NCBI GenBank assembly: GCA_004802705.1
Contig: SGPL01000558.1
Span: forward strand, 1 to 21,323
Direction: 5' to 3'
DNA length: 21,323 bases
Origin: Bondarzewia mesenterica
Taxonomy: Eukaryota; Basidiomycota; Agaricomycetes; Russulales; Bondarzewiaceae
Every line of letters begins with the position of its first letter. Within the stretch, counting starts at the first letter, position 1. The notes below the pieces were generated by a model. The model had not been told where the DNA came from, ran no database searches, and worked only from the letters and a program-made list of their open reading frames with translations. Made by a program: the position numbers and the translations under genes. This document shows, in pieces, positions 20,387-21,323 of this stretch.

Positions 20387-20850
20387 GAGACTACGGGTTG
20401 CATGCCGTCTCTTCAGACCGTTCTACGAGCTTTATTTTGAAGCATTTTGACAGCAGCAATAAACGAGGCAGCGTTGCATTGATTGGCCTGGCGGCAGTGT
20501 TCACAGAACACGCTGGATGGCACGTTTGATGTTGTCAATAACACAATTCTAGACTTGTGTACAGCTGAAAACCAAGCCCAAAACCGTACTCGATGGCGAC
20601 ATCTGACAGCACTCGACCTAGTGGTTATCATATGACCAGTGAGATGTCGGAGAAAAGGTATTACGGGGGCTGGTCGGCTGAGAATGTTCTTCTCCGTGGT
20701 AGAAGAGCGATTCTTACCAACTTGACGCATTACCCTCCGTCGTGCCGACAGGGTGCGGCGTTCGAGTCTTGCGTCGCAACAGCTCAGTACATAGGTAGGT
20801 AAGCAATGCGAACATTTCCACTTCACTAGCAGCTTAAGCACTGCCCTTAG
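20387..20850. other. Region downstream of the dynamin gene with possible minus-strand coding fragments
   Basis: No gene is firmly supported. On the minus strand a GTCTAG acceptor at about 20557 is followed by a short frame reading NCVIDNIKRAIQRVL and then a stop. Just upstream, frames such as VLSDVAIEYGFGLGFQLY look protein-like, but I could not join them. The open frame at 20413-20841 uses a different frame and shows no motif. A small or truncated gene ending near 20510 is possible. Confidence 0.25.
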
Positions 20851-20854
20851 GTTA

Positions 20855-21323
20855 GGAGGCGGCGTCGAAGACGCCGAGCGCGAAGTGCGAAGAGAGAACG
20901 GTGAGTGGAATGGAACAATACTGCAGGAGGATATAATTCCTCCACACTACCTAAGTAGATATCAGTATTTCGCATGATGCTCATCAGGTTCCAAGCCATG
21001 CAGTATTTATATGGTGCCCCTTGAGGGCAGGCTCTACAATCGCCTTTGGCGATTTTCAAGAGAGCCGACAGGCTCAGTAAGCCACCGAGCGGCTGACTGA
21101 TGCTCAAGAGTGATGACTGAGGGGAATTCCCACATCAGTCATCCTAATAGTATTGCACCCTTAAATAGCTAGGTATTTAATGTGTGTCATCTGAGTGTCC
21201 TTTGAGTATCAAAACAACAAAATAAAATGCTGAATTACCGGATTAGGCAGGAGGCTGACTCATCTGCGCGTCGTGACACGCACGCGACACGCACTGAATA
21301 CCAGACGACACTCACTTGACACG
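20855..21323. repeat. Hairpin-rich region, candidate edge of a transposable element (LTR-like)
   Basis: Within about 320 bases there are at least six perfect inverted repeats. They are GGCGTC/GACGCC (20861-20875), GGAGGA/TCCTCC (20926-20943), ATCGCC/GGCGAT (21039-21053), GAGCC/GGCTC (21062-21075), GATGACTGA/TCAGTCATC (21112-21143, enclosing GGGAATTCCC) and TTAAATA/TATTTAA (21161-21180). An AATAAA lies at about 21222, and GACACG recurs near the right edge. No gene is visible. Dense hairpins with a polyadenylation-type signal suit an LTR or similar element running past the window edge. Neither end nor a second copy is visible, so the class is a guess. Confidence 0.35.

Noticed and set aside
1..21323. 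CRISPR arrays, operons, ribosome binding sites, bacterial insertion sequences
   Set aside because: The window is intron-rich fungal DNA. No regularly spaced repeats or bacterial gene organisation were seen.

Overview
The window looks like nuclear DNA of a filamentous basidiomycete, most likely an agaricomycete. The coding regions are cut by many short GT-AG introns (mostly about 48-76 bp). The recognisable genes are fungal: a karyopherin, the peroxin Pex2, secreted sedolisin peptidases and an Mx-like dynamin. This is inferred from gene structure and families; no marker gene was available to test it. All exon joins were worked out by hand from splice signals, reading phase and family motifs.

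Layout. 1-796 (+) is the 3' end of an importin-beta family gene. It converges on pex2 (978-2590, -), a complete 459-residue RING peroxin. A 674 bp terminal-inverted-repeat element (2684-3357) lies 93 bp upstream of the pex2 start codon. It keeps what looks like the last exon of a lost transposase. 3606-4150 (-) holds coding fragments I cannot identify. 5094-6281 (-) is a Pro/Ser-rich protein of unknown function.

7205-9495 and 11191-13526 (both -) are two complete sedolisin (S53) peptidase genes with 11 exons each and almost matching intron positions, so they are tandem paralogs. Both have a signal peptide, a prodomain and the Glu/Asp/Ser catalytic residues. A third minus-strand gene, for a Cys-rich protein with a hydrophobic C-terminus, ends at 13673, only 146 bp upstream of the second sedolisin. 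14.3-16.2 kb shows nothing recognisable apart from a purine-rich tract. 16165-16713 (-) may be a small Ser/Pro/Arg-rich gene.

17417-20386 (+) is a complete 13-exon, 761-residue dynamin-like GTPase. One of its introns appears to use a GC-AG splice pair. The right end (20850-21323) has no gene but at least six perfect inverted repeats in about 320 bp, which suggests the edge of a transposable element such as an LTR.

The genes do not form one pathway. The only functional grouping is the two secreted peptidases and perhaps the neighbouring Cys-rich surface-type protein. I found no convincing new multi-gene system. The most unusual items are the transposon next to pex2, the exon differences between the sedolisin paralogs, a changed calcium-ligand position in one of them, and the GC-AG intron.
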